Shown piece by piece: positions 18,136-27,160 of a DNA stretch of 64,000 nucleotides. Every line of letters starts with the position of its first letter. Within the stretch, counting starts at the first letter, position 1. Source of the stretch: Archaeoglobus sp. UBA230 (GTDB taxonomy: Archaea; Halobacteriota; Archaeoglobi; Archaeoglobales; Archaeoglobaceae); contig DAVR01000029.1 of assembly GCA_002507545.1 (NCBI GenBank), positions 122,275-186,274 of the forward strand. The letters run 5' to 3'. A model generated the notes under the pieces. It was not told where the DNA came from. It searched no databases and saw only the letters and a program-made list of their open reading frames with translations. The translations under genes were made by a program, and so were the position numbers.

Positions 18136-19334
18136 TCTCTCACCTCCATTGGTAGCAGCTTGTAGCCGACATAGTAAAGGAAAATCGTGAGCGCAAAGAA
18201 ACCGACTGTTGCCATGATCTCGAAGGGATGATAGACTGGCGATGGGAACGTCATCCCTGTAATGAGTTTCAGAACAAGCCCACCCATCACGAGATCAATT
18301 CTCAGGAAGAAGATGCCAATCACTGTGAGAAGAGACGCTGCAAAAACCCCTTCAGCTTTTCTTCCAGTCTGAGGAGCTGCAAGCAGAATTAGCGGTATAA
18401 ATAGACCCACCAACACTTCCATTATCCAGAAATTGAAGGCAAATTCTCCATTCATGAAGGGTATTACACTTTCCCTTGACAGCAGTGTAGAGTTAGGATA
18501 GGCTTTAATCACAAACTTCCAAGCTGTAAAGAAAATTGTTACAACAATAGCAAACCCCAGAATAACCCTCAGCATTTGAATTGCTTCGTATCTTTCACCC
18601 TCGATTTTAACACCTCTGATATAGTCGGTAATGTAGACGCCAATAACGGTAAGTGCTGCACCGCTGACTATAGCCGAGAGGATAAAGTAGACCGGGAGCA
18701 ATGGACCATGCCAGAAGGGAAGATAATTGACTCCAAAAAGTGCTCCAAGGTTACTGTGGGCAACGATGGCTGTAAAAACCGTCACAAATCCGATAACCTT
18801 TGCAAAATCCTTTGTGTCACTTGCTTTTGGAATGGTAAGTATTCTCGCAACCAAACCCCTGAGTCCGCCTTCCTCCCTTTGCTTTATCAGGTCATCGTAA
18901 AAGTAGAACCACATCTCCACGACAAGAAAGATGACATACAGAACGTAAAACATAATCATCCAGAACATCACACTGGTTGTATTCACGTGCCCAATAAGGG
19001 CAAAGTAGCCCCTCATAACTTGCTCTATCTCAAGACCAATCGTCATCAATCCGACGAGTATTGTGACGAGGGCCATCAGCAGACCTTCCTTGACTATTGG
19101 TTCAAGCTTCGTAAATCCAAAAACTTCTCCGAGAGACGCTATTATACAAAGACCAGTTGTGGAAACGACAAAGAAGACATAAAGGGCAACCAATAGCCTC
19201 CAAGGGATTCCTTCTGCAGACTCAAAGGGTTCGATGGGTATTATGGGGTGAGTGTGCATTTGCAGTATACCTAATGCACCAACCAATATTAAAAGCAATA
19301 ATGTTAAACCAGATACAACCTCAATTTTTTTCAC
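18132..19334 (-). CDS. NrfD/PsrC/DsrP-like integral membrane quinone-interacting subunit
   Basis: This protein of about 400 residues has ten hydrophobic segments, matching NrfD-type subunits of 8-10 helices (IVSGAALTVIGVYITDYIRG and the FAFNFWIMEVLVGLF region are typical). It carries no heme or cluster motifs and would exchange electrons with menaquinone through the adjacent ferredoxin. GTG at 19334 is chosen because AGGTGAT lies at 19347-19341; GTG at 19343 overlaps that site. It is the first gene of the operon and is preceded by an 18-bp inverted repeat (19379-19396). Confidence 0.88.
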   Translation of the reverse strand: MKKIEVVSGLTLLLLILVGALGILQMHTHPIIPIEPFESAEGIPWRLLVALYVFFVVSTTGLCIIASLGEVFGFTKLEPIVKEGLLMALVTILVGLMTIGLEIEQVMRGYFALIGHVNTTSVMFWMIMFYVLYVIFLVVEMWFYFYDDLIKQREEGGLRGLVARILTIPKASDTKDFAKVIGFVTVFTAIVAHSNLGALFGVNYLPFWHGPLLPVYFILSAIVSGAALTVIGVYITDYIRGVKIEGERYEAIQMLRVILGFAIVVTIFFTAWKFVIKAYPNSTLLSRESVIPFMNGEFAFNFWIMEVLVGLFIPLILLAAPQTGRKAEGVFAASLLTVIGIFFLRIDLVMGGLVLKLITGMTFPSPVYHPFEIMATVGFFALTIFLYYVGYKLLPMEVRE

Positions 19335-19378
19335 GGATATCACCTGTTTTCTTTTTCAGATACCAGTGTTCTGTAAAT

Positions 19379-19396
19379 CCGATACCTCGGTATCGG
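19379..19396 (-). promoter_or_regulatory. Perfect 8-bp inverted repeat upstream of the respiratory operon
   Basis: The sequence CCGATACC-TC-GGTATCGG is a perfect dyad with a 2-bp centre. A further GATACC half-site lies at 19359-19364, 22 bp from the one at 19381, or two helical turns. A TATA-like TTTTAAAAAC on the minus strand (about 19424-19434) would start the transcript near 19404, so the dyad lies just downstream of the start: a repressor operator, or a hairpin in the leader. Confidence 0.5.
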
Positions 19397-19499
19397 GCTT
19401 GTCTGTTTCTGATTCACTAAGTAGTTTTTAAAATTTTCCTTTTTAAACTACTGTAGGGATTCACAAAACTTGTATAAATGATCCTAAAAATTTTAGGTC

Positions 19500-21095
19500 A
19501 TGCGTGAAAAAATCGGGTTTTGGGAGGCTTTCAGCATAGGCGTTGGAGGAATGATTGGTGGAGGCATATTTGCCGTTCTTGGTTTGAGTGTTCAGCTCGC
19601 CAAGGGGTCTGCTCCAATAGCCTTCTTCCTTGCGGGCATAGTGGCGCTGACAACTGCCTATTCATACGCCAAGCTGAGCCTGAGGTATCCGAGCGAGGGA
19701 GGGACTATTGAGTTCCTGACAAAAGCATTTGGGACTGGGTTGTTTTCCGGTGGGATGAACATTCTGCTTCTCGTAAGCTATGTTGTAATGATATCTTTGT
19801 ATGCCTATGCATTCGGCAGCTATGCTGCGAATGCGCTTGGAATACCATTGCTCAGGAGCATCTTTATCACCTTTGTTATCCTGCTTTTCACCGTTCTCAA
19901 TGCTTACGGAGCAGTTGTAAGTGGAAGAGCTGAAGACTTGCTCGTAGCTTTCAAGCTAACAGTCCTTATAATCGTCACTGGAGCTGGCATAGCTCTTGTC
20001 AACCCGGAGAGACTGACGCCTTCTTACTGGGCTGATCCAGCCAGCATCGTGGCAGGTGGGATGATTATATTCCTCGCATACGAGGGGTTTGAACTCATCG
20101 CAAATGCGGGTGGGGATGTTGAGCACCCAAGAGTTCTTTCAAAAGCATTTTACGCTTCTGTAATACTCGTGATAGTAATTTACATCTCCATTGCTATCGT
20201 TACAGTTGGAACTTTGCCTTATGAGAGAATAATTGAGGCGCGAGATTACGCTCTGGCGATAGCAGCAGAACCCTCTCTGGGAAACTTTGGATTCTGGCTT
20301 GTAACCTTCGCAGCCTTGGCCTCAACAAGCTCTGCAATCAACGCAACTCTCTATGGCACGGCAAGGGCGAGCTACATGGTGGCAAAGTTTGGGCAGCTTC
20401 CGCATGCAATCGAGAGAAGGGTGTGGAGGCAGGCTTACGAGGGATTGGTTGTAATATCTCTGCTCTCAGTTATCTTATCAAATACTGCGAACCTCGAAAC
20501 AATAGCGACTGCAGGTAGTGGAGGGTTCTTGCTCGTATTCTTCGCTGTCAATCTTGCTGCGGTAAAACTTAGGGACAAAATCAGGCTCAATCCTGTTATA
20601 TCTTCTCTGGGAGCAGCAATGGCCTTAACTGCCTTTACAATTCTGGTATTGAGAATGATGGAAGAGAGCACGTATGCCCTATCGGTCATGTTTGCCTTAA
20701 TTGTTGCCTCATTTCTCTTCGAATGGGTGTATAGGCTGTGGACGGGGAGAGAGATTGAGAGCTACATTGACAGAAAGCTAAGGAAAAGGGAAGAAAACGT
20801 CAGAACATGGGACACATGGATTCAGGGTGTGTTGGATGAAATAGGAAAGAGATTTGACGACAGCGAAGTTTATCTTGTGGGGAGCGTGGCAAGGGGAGAT
20901 GTTGGAAGGAGCAATGATGTAGATTTGCTGGTTCTAACGGATAAAGCAAAGAGGGGTGATAAAGAGGCAATTACAAGAGAGATAAGGAATAAAGCGGGAC
21001 TTACTCCACAGCACTGTATAGACCTTCACTTCGAAAGGAGGAGCTTAAAAGAGGAGGCTTTGAAAAAAGCTAAGGAATATAGACGTTTGAGATAG
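19500..21095 (+). CDS. APC-family amino-acid permease fused to a nucleotidyltransferase domain
   Basis: Residues 1 to about 420 form a twelve-helix APC-superfamily permease with the substrate-binding motif GVGGMIGGGIF at the first helix. After a charged linker, residues about 440-531 form a minimal nucleotidyltransferase domain: GS at 461-462, DVD at 473-475 and a third carboxylate Asp508 in CIDLHF, the complete catalytic triad of the family. The domain would lie in the cytoplasm and could adenylylate or uridylylate a partner, or sense nucleotide. The reading frame is continuous through the junction. TATAAA at 19473-19478, about 25 nt before ATG, indicates a leaderless message. The amino acid transported is unknown. 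Confidence 0.85.
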   Translation: MREKIGFWEAFSIGVGGMIGGGIFAVLGLSVQLAKGSAPIAFFLAGIVALTTAYSYAKLSLRYPSEGGTIEFLTKAFGTGLFSGGMNILLLVSYVVMISLYAYAFGSYAANALGIPLLRSIFITFVILLFTVLNAYGAVVSGRAEDLLVAFKLTVLIIVTGAGIALVNPERLTPSYWADPASIVAGGMIIFLAYEGFELIANAGGDVEHPRVLSKAFYASVILVIVIYISIAIVTVGTLPYERIIEARDYALAIAAEPSLGNFGFWLVTFAALASTSSAINATLYGTARASYMVAKFGQLPHAIERRVWRQAYEGLVVISLLSVILSNTANLETIATAGSGGFLLVFFAVNLAAVKLRDKIRLNPVISSLGAAMALTAFTILVLRMMEESTYALSVMFALIVASFLFEWVYRLWTGREIESYIDRKLRKREENVRTWDTWIQGVLDEIGKRFDDSEVYLVGSVARGDVGRSNDVDLLVLTDKAKRGDKEAITREIRNKAGLTPQHCIDLHFERRSLKEEALKKAKEYRRLR

Positions 21096-22064
21096 TCAGG
21101 GAAGCACGACTCTTTCAATGTCCCGAATCCCTGCTTTTCTGACGAGCGTTAAAATTGGATTAGATGTTCGTTTAAAGCTGTATTCTTTGTTGAAGACTAT
21201 GTAGCCATGTCTTAAACCAAAAATTTCATAGCCAGACGTTGCTGCTCTGAAAATCGCCTCTTCGTTACCCACTAAATAAGCCGCAAAGTGCATCTCGTCG
21301 AGCATTGAGGCTGTAGAGATCATCGCATTGTCGGTTCCAAGGAGCCAAAGATCGTATTCGCTAAGAATCCCATAGCTTTTTAGGTTGAGAAGGTTGAAAA
21401 AGGCGTTACTTCGAATACAGCTTACAACAGGGATTTCTGAATCAATAAAAGCCTTGATTCTCTCTGGGCACATGTTCATGTGCACGACAAAGTCAGGATG
21501 AAGAGACAATGCAGATTCCACATCTTCGCAATCCCTTTCCCCGGCGTGAATTCCAAAAACCTTTTTCTTCCTTTTCGCAAGCCTTCTAACTTCCTCAATC
21601 AATTCCATTTCGTGATCTCTTGTGCTGCTGTAGGCAAAGCCAAAAACGTCCAATTCCTCAGCCTCATCAACGCTTGAGGGTCGGGCAAGGGTCAGAACAC
21701 CATCTAACCCGCGAGTTACAGCCAATCCAGCTTTTCCACCCTCTCTGAAGTCGAGAAAGTGTGATGTGCCGCATTTTTGGCTCTCCTTTACCTCAAGAGC
21801 AGCATACTCTCTCAAAACAGATATGTTAGTTCGAGTAAGCATTCTGTGCTTGTAGCCCTCCGGTCCAACAAGTAATTCCAAATCCTTTCTCGGAACTTCG
21901 CGGAGAGCAGCATCGCCAAGATGTGTGTGAGCGTTGAAGAATGTTGGAGAGATAATGAAATCGTCTTTCTCAATCCTGCTTTCCTCGAAAGTCAACTCGT
22001 CAGCAATCAAATCACCGTAAAATATCCCTTCGTGGGTGACCAAGATGCCGCTGTAAATGTCCAT
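21096..22064 (-). CDS. Amidohydrolase family protein (deaminase/chlorohydrolase-like)
   Basis: This 322-residue protein has the metal-binding motifs of the amidohydrolase superfamily: NAHTHLGD near residue 43, HAGE near 172, an HMN histidine near 195, and GTDNA near 243. The arrangement fits the cytosine deaminase/adenosine deaminase-like group that uses one divalent metal. The substrate is not evident. It ends directly against the permease-nucleotidyltransferase gene (convergent, no gap) and is divergent from Sec61-beta across 37 bp. Confidence 0.85.
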   Translation of the reverse strand: MDIYSGILVTHEGIFYGDLIADELTFEESRIEKDDFIISPTFFNAHTHLGDAALREVPRKDLELLVGPEGYKHRMLTRTNISVLREYAALEVKESQKCGTSHFLDFREGGKAGLAVTRGLDGVLTLARPSSVDEAEELDVFGFAYSSTRDHEMELIEEVRRLAKRKKKVFGIHAGERDCEDVESALSLHPDFVVHMNMCPERIKAFIDSEIPVVSCIRSNAFFNLLNLKSYGILSEYDLWLLGTDNAMISTASMLDEMHFAAYLVGNEEAIFRAATSGYEIFGLRHGYIVFNKEYSFKRTSNPILTLVRKAGIRDIERVVLP

Positions 22065-22101
22065 GGGAAGAGTTTAAATATTCTCCCACAAAACTTTTAC
22101 C

Positions 22102-22284
22102 ATGGCTAAGGCTCAGAAGGGGAGGGCCAAGACTCCACCACTGATGTCGTCAGCAGGTATAATGAGGTATTTTGAGGAGGAGAGAACTCAGATCAAAGTC
22201 AGCCCAAAGACGGTCTTGGTTGCGGGCATTCTTACCGGCGTTCTTGTCATAATACTAAACGCCTACTATGGTCTCTGGCCTTAA
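22102..22284 (+). CDS. secG: Sec61-beta subunit of the preprotein translocase
   Basis: This 60-residue protein has a basic N-terminus, the conserved PLMSSAGIMRYFEEE segment and one C-terminal membrane helix (TVLVAGILTGVLVIILNAYY), as expected for archaeal Sec61-beta. It supports the SecYE channel. TTTAAATA about 25 nt upstream gives a leaderless start. It overlaps engB by 17 bp. Confidence 0.95.
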   Translation: MAKAQKGRAKTPPLMSSAGIMRYFEEERTQIKVSPKTVLVAGILTGVLVIILNAYYGLWP

Positions 22285-22885
22285 AGAGGTCGTATTCGCC
22301 GGCAGATCAAATGTGGGCAAGTCAACCCTCTTTTCAACCCTCCTAAAAACCAACGCAAGGAAAGGCAAAAGGCCGGGAACGACCATAAAGCCGAACACAT
22401 TTCAGATTGGCAGGGTTCTTTTTACCGATTTACCGGGTTTTGGATACGTTAGTGGGGTTGGGAAAGACTTCAACGAGAGAATCAAAGATTTTGTTGTCCA
22501 TTACATAGAAAACAATGCCTCAAGGATAATAGCGTCTGTTGAGGTTATAGACGCCAGCTCCTTTGTTGAAATAGCGGAAAGATGGGAGAGAAGAGGAGAA
22601 ATTCCGATCGAGATTGAGATGTTCGAGTTTCTCGATGAAGTTACACCCAAGGTATTTGTTGCGGCGAACAAAATGGACAGGGTTGATGATCCAAGACTGC
22701 TGGACAAGATAGTTGAGAAGCTCGGAATGCAACCCCCGTGGCAGAACTGGAGGCATGTGATTTACCCTGTTTCAGCAAAAAAGGGAGAAGTTGAAAATCT
22801 AAGGAGAGACCTGAAGCAGTATCTTATTTCTATGGGCTTAAAGGATGCTTCAAAGGCCTTCAGAGGTTCGTCGGGACGTAGATGA
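22268..22885 (+). CDS. engB: EngB/YsxC-type GTP-binding protein
   Basis: This 205-residue GTPase has G1 GRSNVGKST at residues 12-20, G2 PGTTIKPN, G3 DLPGFGY, G4 NKMD and G5 SAKKGE in order. Bacterial EngB acts in large-subunit ribosome assembly; the archaeal role is less certain. The start lies inside the Sec61-beta gene, so translation is coupled. Its end overlaps the convergent NIF3 gene by 26 bp. Confidence 0.93.
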   Translation: MVSGLKEVVFAGRSNVGKSTLFSTLLKTNARKGKRPGTTIKPNTFQIGRVLFTDLPGFGYVSGVGKDFNERIKDFVVHYIENNASRIIASVEVIDASSFVEIAERWERRGEIPIEIEMFEFLDEVTPKVFVAANKMDRVDDPRLLDKIVEKLGMQPPWQNWRHVIYPVSAKKGEVENLRRDLKQYLISMGLKDASKAFRGSSGRR

Positions 22886-23597
22886 AGACGGTCTCTATTC
22901 CGAGCCTTTCAGCCACAACATCTCTCAAAGCCTCAACTCCAAACCTCTCGCTCTCGTAATGTCCGAGGAAAATGATGTTTAATCCCCCTTCTTTGGCAAT
23001 ATGGTAAGCTTCATGTTCAGGTTCACCTGTTATAAGCAGCTCAATTCCCTCCTCTATGGCCTCAGTGATGGCAAAGCATCCTCTCCCTGATACCGCTGCT
23101 ACCCTTCTTACCTTATCCTTGCCGAAGGGGAGGATGAGCGAGCGGTCAAACCTTTCAGCTATCTCCATCACGCTCTTTGGACTGGGAAATTCAGCAGAGT
23201 AGCCAATCTTCACACCCTTGTATTCTCCAAACTCCTCTTGAGCTTCTGCACCGATTTTTTTCAGGATCATGACATTGTTCCCGACTTCTCTATGGGCATC
23301 GAGGGGCAGATGTGCGGCGTAGAGAGATATACCATTCCTTAGGAGATACTCTACCCTTTTCCTAACCATGCCCTTCACGTAATCTATCCCGCCCCAAATC
23401 ATACCGTGATGAACGACGAGCATGTCTGCCCCATTTGCCTTTGCAGCCCTAAAGCTTTCCATGCAGGCATCAACGGCAAAGGCGATCTTCTCGATCTCTT
23501 CTCTACCTTCAACCTGCAGACCGTTGTTTGAAACATCCTGATAGCCTTTAATGTTCAGGTATTCGTCAAGAAATTCACAGATTTCAGTAAGTTTCAT
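22860..23597 (-). CDS. NIF3-like dinuclear metal-binding protein
   Basis: This 245-residue protein has NIF3 family motifs: DVSNNGLQVEG near the N-terminus, VHHGMIWGG in the first half with its metal-binding histidines, and FLGHYESERFGVEAL near the C-terminus. The family binds two metal ions and has been annotated as GTP cyclohydrolase I type 2, but the function is unsettled. The gene is single and convergent with engB. Confidence 0.92.
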   Translation of the reverse strand: MKLTEICEFLDEYLNIKGYQDVSNNGLQVEGREEIEKIAFAVDACMESFRAAKANGADMLVVHHGMIWGGIDYVKGMVRKRVEYLLRNGISLYAAHLPLDAHREVGNNVMILKKIGAEAQEEFGEYKGVKIGYSAEFPSPKSVMEIAERFDRSLILPFGKDKVRRVAAVSGRGCFAITEAIEEGIELLITGEPEHEAYHIAKEGGLNIIFLGHYESERFGVEALRDVVAERLGIETVFIYVPTNL

Positions 23598-23684
23598 GAG
23601 TTTAAGTTTACCATGCTCGTGTACTTGAACCTAACCGAAAGGAAGTAGAAACAAAAATTAACCCCAAAAGCTTCAATAGCAACA

Positions 23685-24392
23685 ATGGACATCTACATCG
23701 TCCTTGTTGAGCTAAAAATCCCTGAAAATGTAGGATTTATGGCGAGAGTCGCAAAGAACTACGGAATCAAAAATATGTGTCTGTATAACTGCAATGTAAC
23801 AGAAGAAAGTTACCACACAGCAGCACATGCAAAGGATTTGCTTGAGAAAGCCATCAAAGTTGAGAATCTGCAGGAGTTTTTACATCAGATGAATCTGGTT
23901 GTGGGCACTACTGGTATTGAGGGGGGCGACTACAAGTATCTTCGCAAGACTTTAGCAACACCTGAGGAACTTCCCGAACTCGTTAAAGGGGCTAATAAGG
24001 TCGCAGTTCTTTTCGGGAGAGAAGATTACGGTCTTTACAACGACGAACTGGCTCTCTGCCACATTATCACAAGAGTTCCAACCAGTGAGGAGTATCCTGT
24101 TATGAACGTCAGCCATGCTGCTGCTGTTATCCTTTACTTTCTCCGTTCTCTGGAACTTAAGATGAAAGTTGATGAGGGTGAGGAGCCAGCTACCGCAGGA
24201 GATATCGAAGTTTTTCTGAACAATCTCACAGATATGCTTGAAACTGTTGAATATCCAGAACACAGAATAAAAAGAACTGTTGTTGTATTTCGCAGGATAC
24301 TTGGCAGAGCAAAGGTTAGAAAGCATGAAATACAGACCCTAAACGCCATATTCCGAAAGACCGTTAGCTACATAAAGAGAATGAACAAGTAA
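23685..24392 (+). CDS. trmJ: TrmJ-type tRNA 2'-O-methyltransferase (SPOUT family)
   Basis: This 235-residue protein has SPOUT motifs: PENVGFMARVAKNYG at residues 13-27, LFGREDYGL near 108 and VPTSEEYPVMNVSHAAAV near 130. TrmJ methylates the ribose at position 32 of tRNA; archaeal enzymes prefer C32. The C-terminal helical extension (residues 165-235) is the usual dimer or tRNA-binding part. It lies 4 bp before the AI-2E family gene. Confidence 0.93.
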   Translation: MDIYIVLVELKIPENVGFMARVAKNYGIKNMCLYNCNVTEESYHTAAHAKDLLEKAIKVENLQEFLHQMNLVVGTTGIEGGDYKYLRKTLATPEELPELVKGANKVAVLFGREDYGLYNDELALCHIITRVPTSEEYPVMNVSHAAAVILYFLRSLELKMKVDEGEEPATAGDIEVFLNNLTDMLETVEYPEHRIKRTVVVFRRILGRAKVRKHEIQTLNAIFRKTVSYIKRMNK

Positions 24393-24396
24393 TGAC

Positions 24397-25413
24397 ATGA
24401 ATAAAATCTGGACTATACTACTGATAGTATCGGTCCTCGCCATAATTTGCCTGACCTTTTATTTCTTCCTACCTCTGCTCGATGGAATAGTGATGGGGAT
24501 TGTTTTTGCTTACGTTGCAAAACCGATAAAAAGGAAATTGGAACCGATCGGGAAAATAAAGGCATCTGCAATTGCAACTATAATCGTGATCGTCCCAATT
24601 TCCGTTCTGATTTTTTATGGCCTCTTTCAGGGGTTGAATCAAGCCATTTACCTTATCACACACTACCAAATAATAGAATCCGGGCTGCTCGATTTACTGA
24701 GCAAATTCGGAGTTGAGAGGGGAGAGGAATACGTGAAATGGATTACCTCAAACATATTCTCCATACTTCAGAGAACCGTGCAACCATCGGCGGTTGAGAT
24801 CACAAAGAGAGCTACGCTGCTAATCCTGAACTTCTTCATCTCCATTGTAGTGTGCTTTTACTCCCTCGCGGATATGGAGAGATTCGTCAGTAGGGCAACG
24901 AGCATCGTTCCTGATGACAGTAGAGAAGAGCTAAGAAGATTTATAGAAGAAATTGATTATACTTTTGAATCCTTGTGGTTTGGAAATTTTGTAGTTGCGA
25001 TTCTGATTGGTCTTGCAAGCCTGCCATTTTTCCTGTACTTCAATGTCCCCTTCGCTCCGCTCCTTTCCGGTTTGATGTTTCTCGCAGCGCTGATACCCAT
25101 CTTTGCAGAATGGATGATTATTCTACCCGTCTCACTCTATCTACTCCTAATTGACGTCGGAAAGGGCTTAACGTTCCTCGCAACGGGCGTAGTGTTTCTA
25201 TACATCCTGCCTGAATTAATATTAAGACCACACGTCGTTGGATACGCCTCAAAAATCCACCCTCTGATTCTCATGCTCGCATTCATCGGAGGGGGCATTG
25301 TGGGAGGAATTAGCGGTTTCTTTATAGCCCCGATGATTGCTGGCTTGGCCACGGCTATATACAACTACTACACGAGTGACGAAAATCTTAGCGACCAAGA
25401 ATCATTATCCTGA
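24397..25413 (+). CDS. AI-2E family membrane transporter
   Basis: This 338-residue protein has about eight membrane helices in the AI-2E/UPF0118 arrangement: two N-terminal pairs, a soluble amphipathic stretch (residues about 100-140), and a C-terminal block with the LRPHVVGYASKIHPLILML signature. Members export varied small molecules or act as Na+/H+ antiporters; the substrate here is unknown. It follows trmJ by 4 bp and overlaps the convergent PhoU-like gene by 26 bp. Confidence 0.9.
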   Translation: MNKIWTILLIVSVLAIICLTFYFFLPLLDGIVMGIVFAYVAKPIKRKLEPIGKIKASAIATIIVIVPISVLIFYGLFQGLNQAIYLITHYQIIESGLLDLLSKFGVERGEEYVKWITSNIFSILQRTVQPSAVEITKRATLLILNFFISIVVCFYSLADMERFVSRATSIVPDDSREELRRFIEEIDYTFESLWFGNFVVAILIGLASLPFFLYFNVPFAPLLSGLMFLAALIPIFAEWMIILPVSLYLLLIDVGKGLTFLATGVVFLYILPELILRPHVVGYASKIHPLILMLAFIGGGIVGGISGFFIAPMIAGLATAIYNYYTSDENLSDQESLS

Positions 25414-26068
25414 ATCTGTCAGATGCTCTTGCAGCCGCGTTTGCAACGTAGCCAAGATGAGCGACCCACGTTACCATCAGCTGGATATCCAGCGGATTTG
25501 CCTCTTCAAGATTGAAAAGTCTCGTGTGGAGACCAATCTGGATGAGGTCGCATTCGTGTTCAAGCTGCTCTATGACCGGAATGTATTCCATAACTCTCTC
25601 CACTTCCCTTTTGCTGAAAGAGGTATCAATTAGCTGTCTTATGCTTTCAACCATTTCCTCATAGTGGTTGACAATTTCCATAAGCTTGGAAAGCAGAACT
25701 GAGAACTCATCCCAAACATCATGAGGAACTTTAACCCTCCTGAAGGTCACCATGTGTCCCACATGCTCACAATTGTTTATTATGTCATCCTGAACCTTTA
25801 AGAATTCGAGGAGGTCGTGTCTGTCAACTGGAAGCATCAACGATTTTGTAACGTTCCCCCTTATCTCCTCCTTTATCTGATCCGCGTGATGCTCAAGTTC
25901 ATCAATTTCATCTCTTAGCTCCTCAACTTCTCCATAATTCTCCAATCTCAATGCTTCAAATTGATGCTGAAGCAGCCCCACCGCCCTCCCACACATTCTG
26001 GCGTGCTGAGCGAGAGACCTGAATGGCGAGTATCCAAAGACTTCACCTACAGATCGAAAGAACTTCAT
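25388..26068 (-). CDS. DUF47 PhoU-like regulator of Pit phosphate uptake
   Basis: This 226-residue all-helical protein is of the DUF47/TIGR00153 family, with metal-binding-type acidic helices ([29 protein letters not shown]). Such proteins pair with Pit transporters and tune their activity. ATG at 26068 overlaps the pit stop as ATGA; the longer frame to 26137 runs into pit and is rejected. It is the second gene of the pit operon. Confidence 0.92.
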   Translation of the reverse strand: MKFFRSVGEVFGYSPFRSLAQHARMCGRAVGLLQHQFEALRLENYGEVEELRDEIDELEHHADQIKEEIRGNVTKSLMLPVDRHDLLEFLKVQDDIINNCEHVGHMVTFRRVKVPHDVWDEFSVLLSKLMEIVNHYEEMVESIRQLIDTSFSKREVERVMEYIPVIEQLEHECDLIQIGLHTRLFNLEEANPLDIQLMVTWVAHLGYVANAAARASDRFRIMILGR

Positions 26069-27072
26069 GCAAACACCACCATCAGTGTATAGAGGCTTAT
26101 TGTCATCGCAGCCGCTACCGGAAGTGTTACAATCCATGAGAATATAATTTTTTGCACTATCTTCAGATTGACACTTGCCAGACCGCCGGCAAACCCTACA
26201 CCGATGACGCTGCCTACAAGTGTGTGAGTTGTTGAAATGGGCATTCCAAGAGATGATGCTGCAAGAACGGTTGTTGCAGTTGCGAACTCAGCAGAAAATC
26301 CCCTTGTATAAGTAAGCTCAGTTATTTGCTTACCAACAGTTTCAATAACTCTGTAACCCCACGTTGCGATTCCAATCGCAATTCCAATGCCTCCGAAGAA
26401 CAGAACCCAGAAGGGAACTTCACCGCTGTAGCCCATTATGGCTGCAATGGGGCCTGTTGCATTTGCCACATCATTGCTTCCGTGGGCGAAAGCCATGTAG
26501 CTTGCCGTTAAAACCTGAAGGTAGCGGAAAACATGCTCAACACTTCCACTGGCATATCTATTGAGCAAAATAACGCGTATTAGCATGAAAACAACAAAAG
26601 CTATTGCAGCACCCATCAGAGGAGAAACAATCCAGCTGAGAACAACCTTTGCCAGCACATCCCATTTAATCTGCCCAAGCGAAAGATGATTCTGTGATAC
26701 TGCTGCGAGACCGAATCCAAGCATCGCACCGACAATCGAGTGTGTGGTTGAGATTGGGAGGTGGTAGTAGGTTGCGATTGTGATCCAGAGTCCGGCGGAG
26801 AGCAGTGCTGCCAAAGCCCCGAACACGACAAGATGGTGGTCCAGCAATTCAATGGGGACTATTCCCTTTGCCACGGTGTGCGTTACTCTCTTTCCAAAAA
26901 ATGCTGCCCCGCAAAACTCCAGCACGGAGGCCAGAATAATAATCTGTTTCAGCGTTAAAGCTCTACTGCCATAAGAAGTTGCCATGGAGTTTGCAGCATC
27001 GTTCGCACCGATGTTCCACGCGACGTAGAAGCCCACGATAGCTGCTGAGATGATGAAAATGTCTATAACCAT
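26065..27072 (-). CDS. pit: Pit-type inorganic phosphate transporter
   Basis: This 335-residue integral membrane protein has the two PHO4/Pit repeats, [14 protein letters not shown] near the N-terminus and [15 protein letters not shown] in the second half, with about nine helices. It imports metal-phosphate or phosphate with H+ or Na+. ATG at 27072 is chosen because a TATA element (GATATATAC on the minus strand, 27100-27092) lies about 24 nt upstream; the extension to 27162 would overlap the divergent gene. Sulfate permease activity is the less likely alternative. Confidence 0.93.
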   Translation of the reverse strand: MVIDIFIISAAIVGFYVAWNIGANDAANSMATSYGSRALTLKQIIILASVLEFCGAAFFGKRVTHTVAKGIVPIELLDHHLVVFGALAALLSAGLWITIATYYHLPISTTHSIVGAMLGFGLAAVSQNHLSLGQIKWDVLAKVVLSWIVSPLMGAAIAFVVFMLIRVILLNRYASGSVEHVFRYLQVLTASYMAFAHGSNDVANATGPIAAIMGYSGEVPFWVLFFGGIGIAIGIATWGYRVIETVGKQITELTYTRGFSAEFATATTVLAASSLGMPISTTHTLVGSVIGVGFAGGLASVNLKIVQKIIFSWIVTLPVAAAMTISLYTLMVVFA

Positions 27073-27091
27073 GAATTGCGTTCGATTTGAA

Positions 27092-27140
27092 GTATATATC
27101 TTTTTCCATTTAAATTGATAAAAGCGATAGAGATATATAC
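27092..27140. promoter_or_regulatory. Divergent leaderless promoters of the phosphate genes
   Basis: Between the two ATG codons at 27072 (minus) and 27161 (plus), the 9-mer GATATATAC occurs as an exact inverted pair (27092-27100 and 27132-27140). Each copy lies 20-25 nt from one ATG, the place of a TATA box for a leaderless transcript. A related TTATATACC abuts the plus-strand ATG. Shared control of both operons is plausible but not shown. Confidence 0.55.
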
Positions 27141-27160
27141 CTCCATTTTGATTATATACC

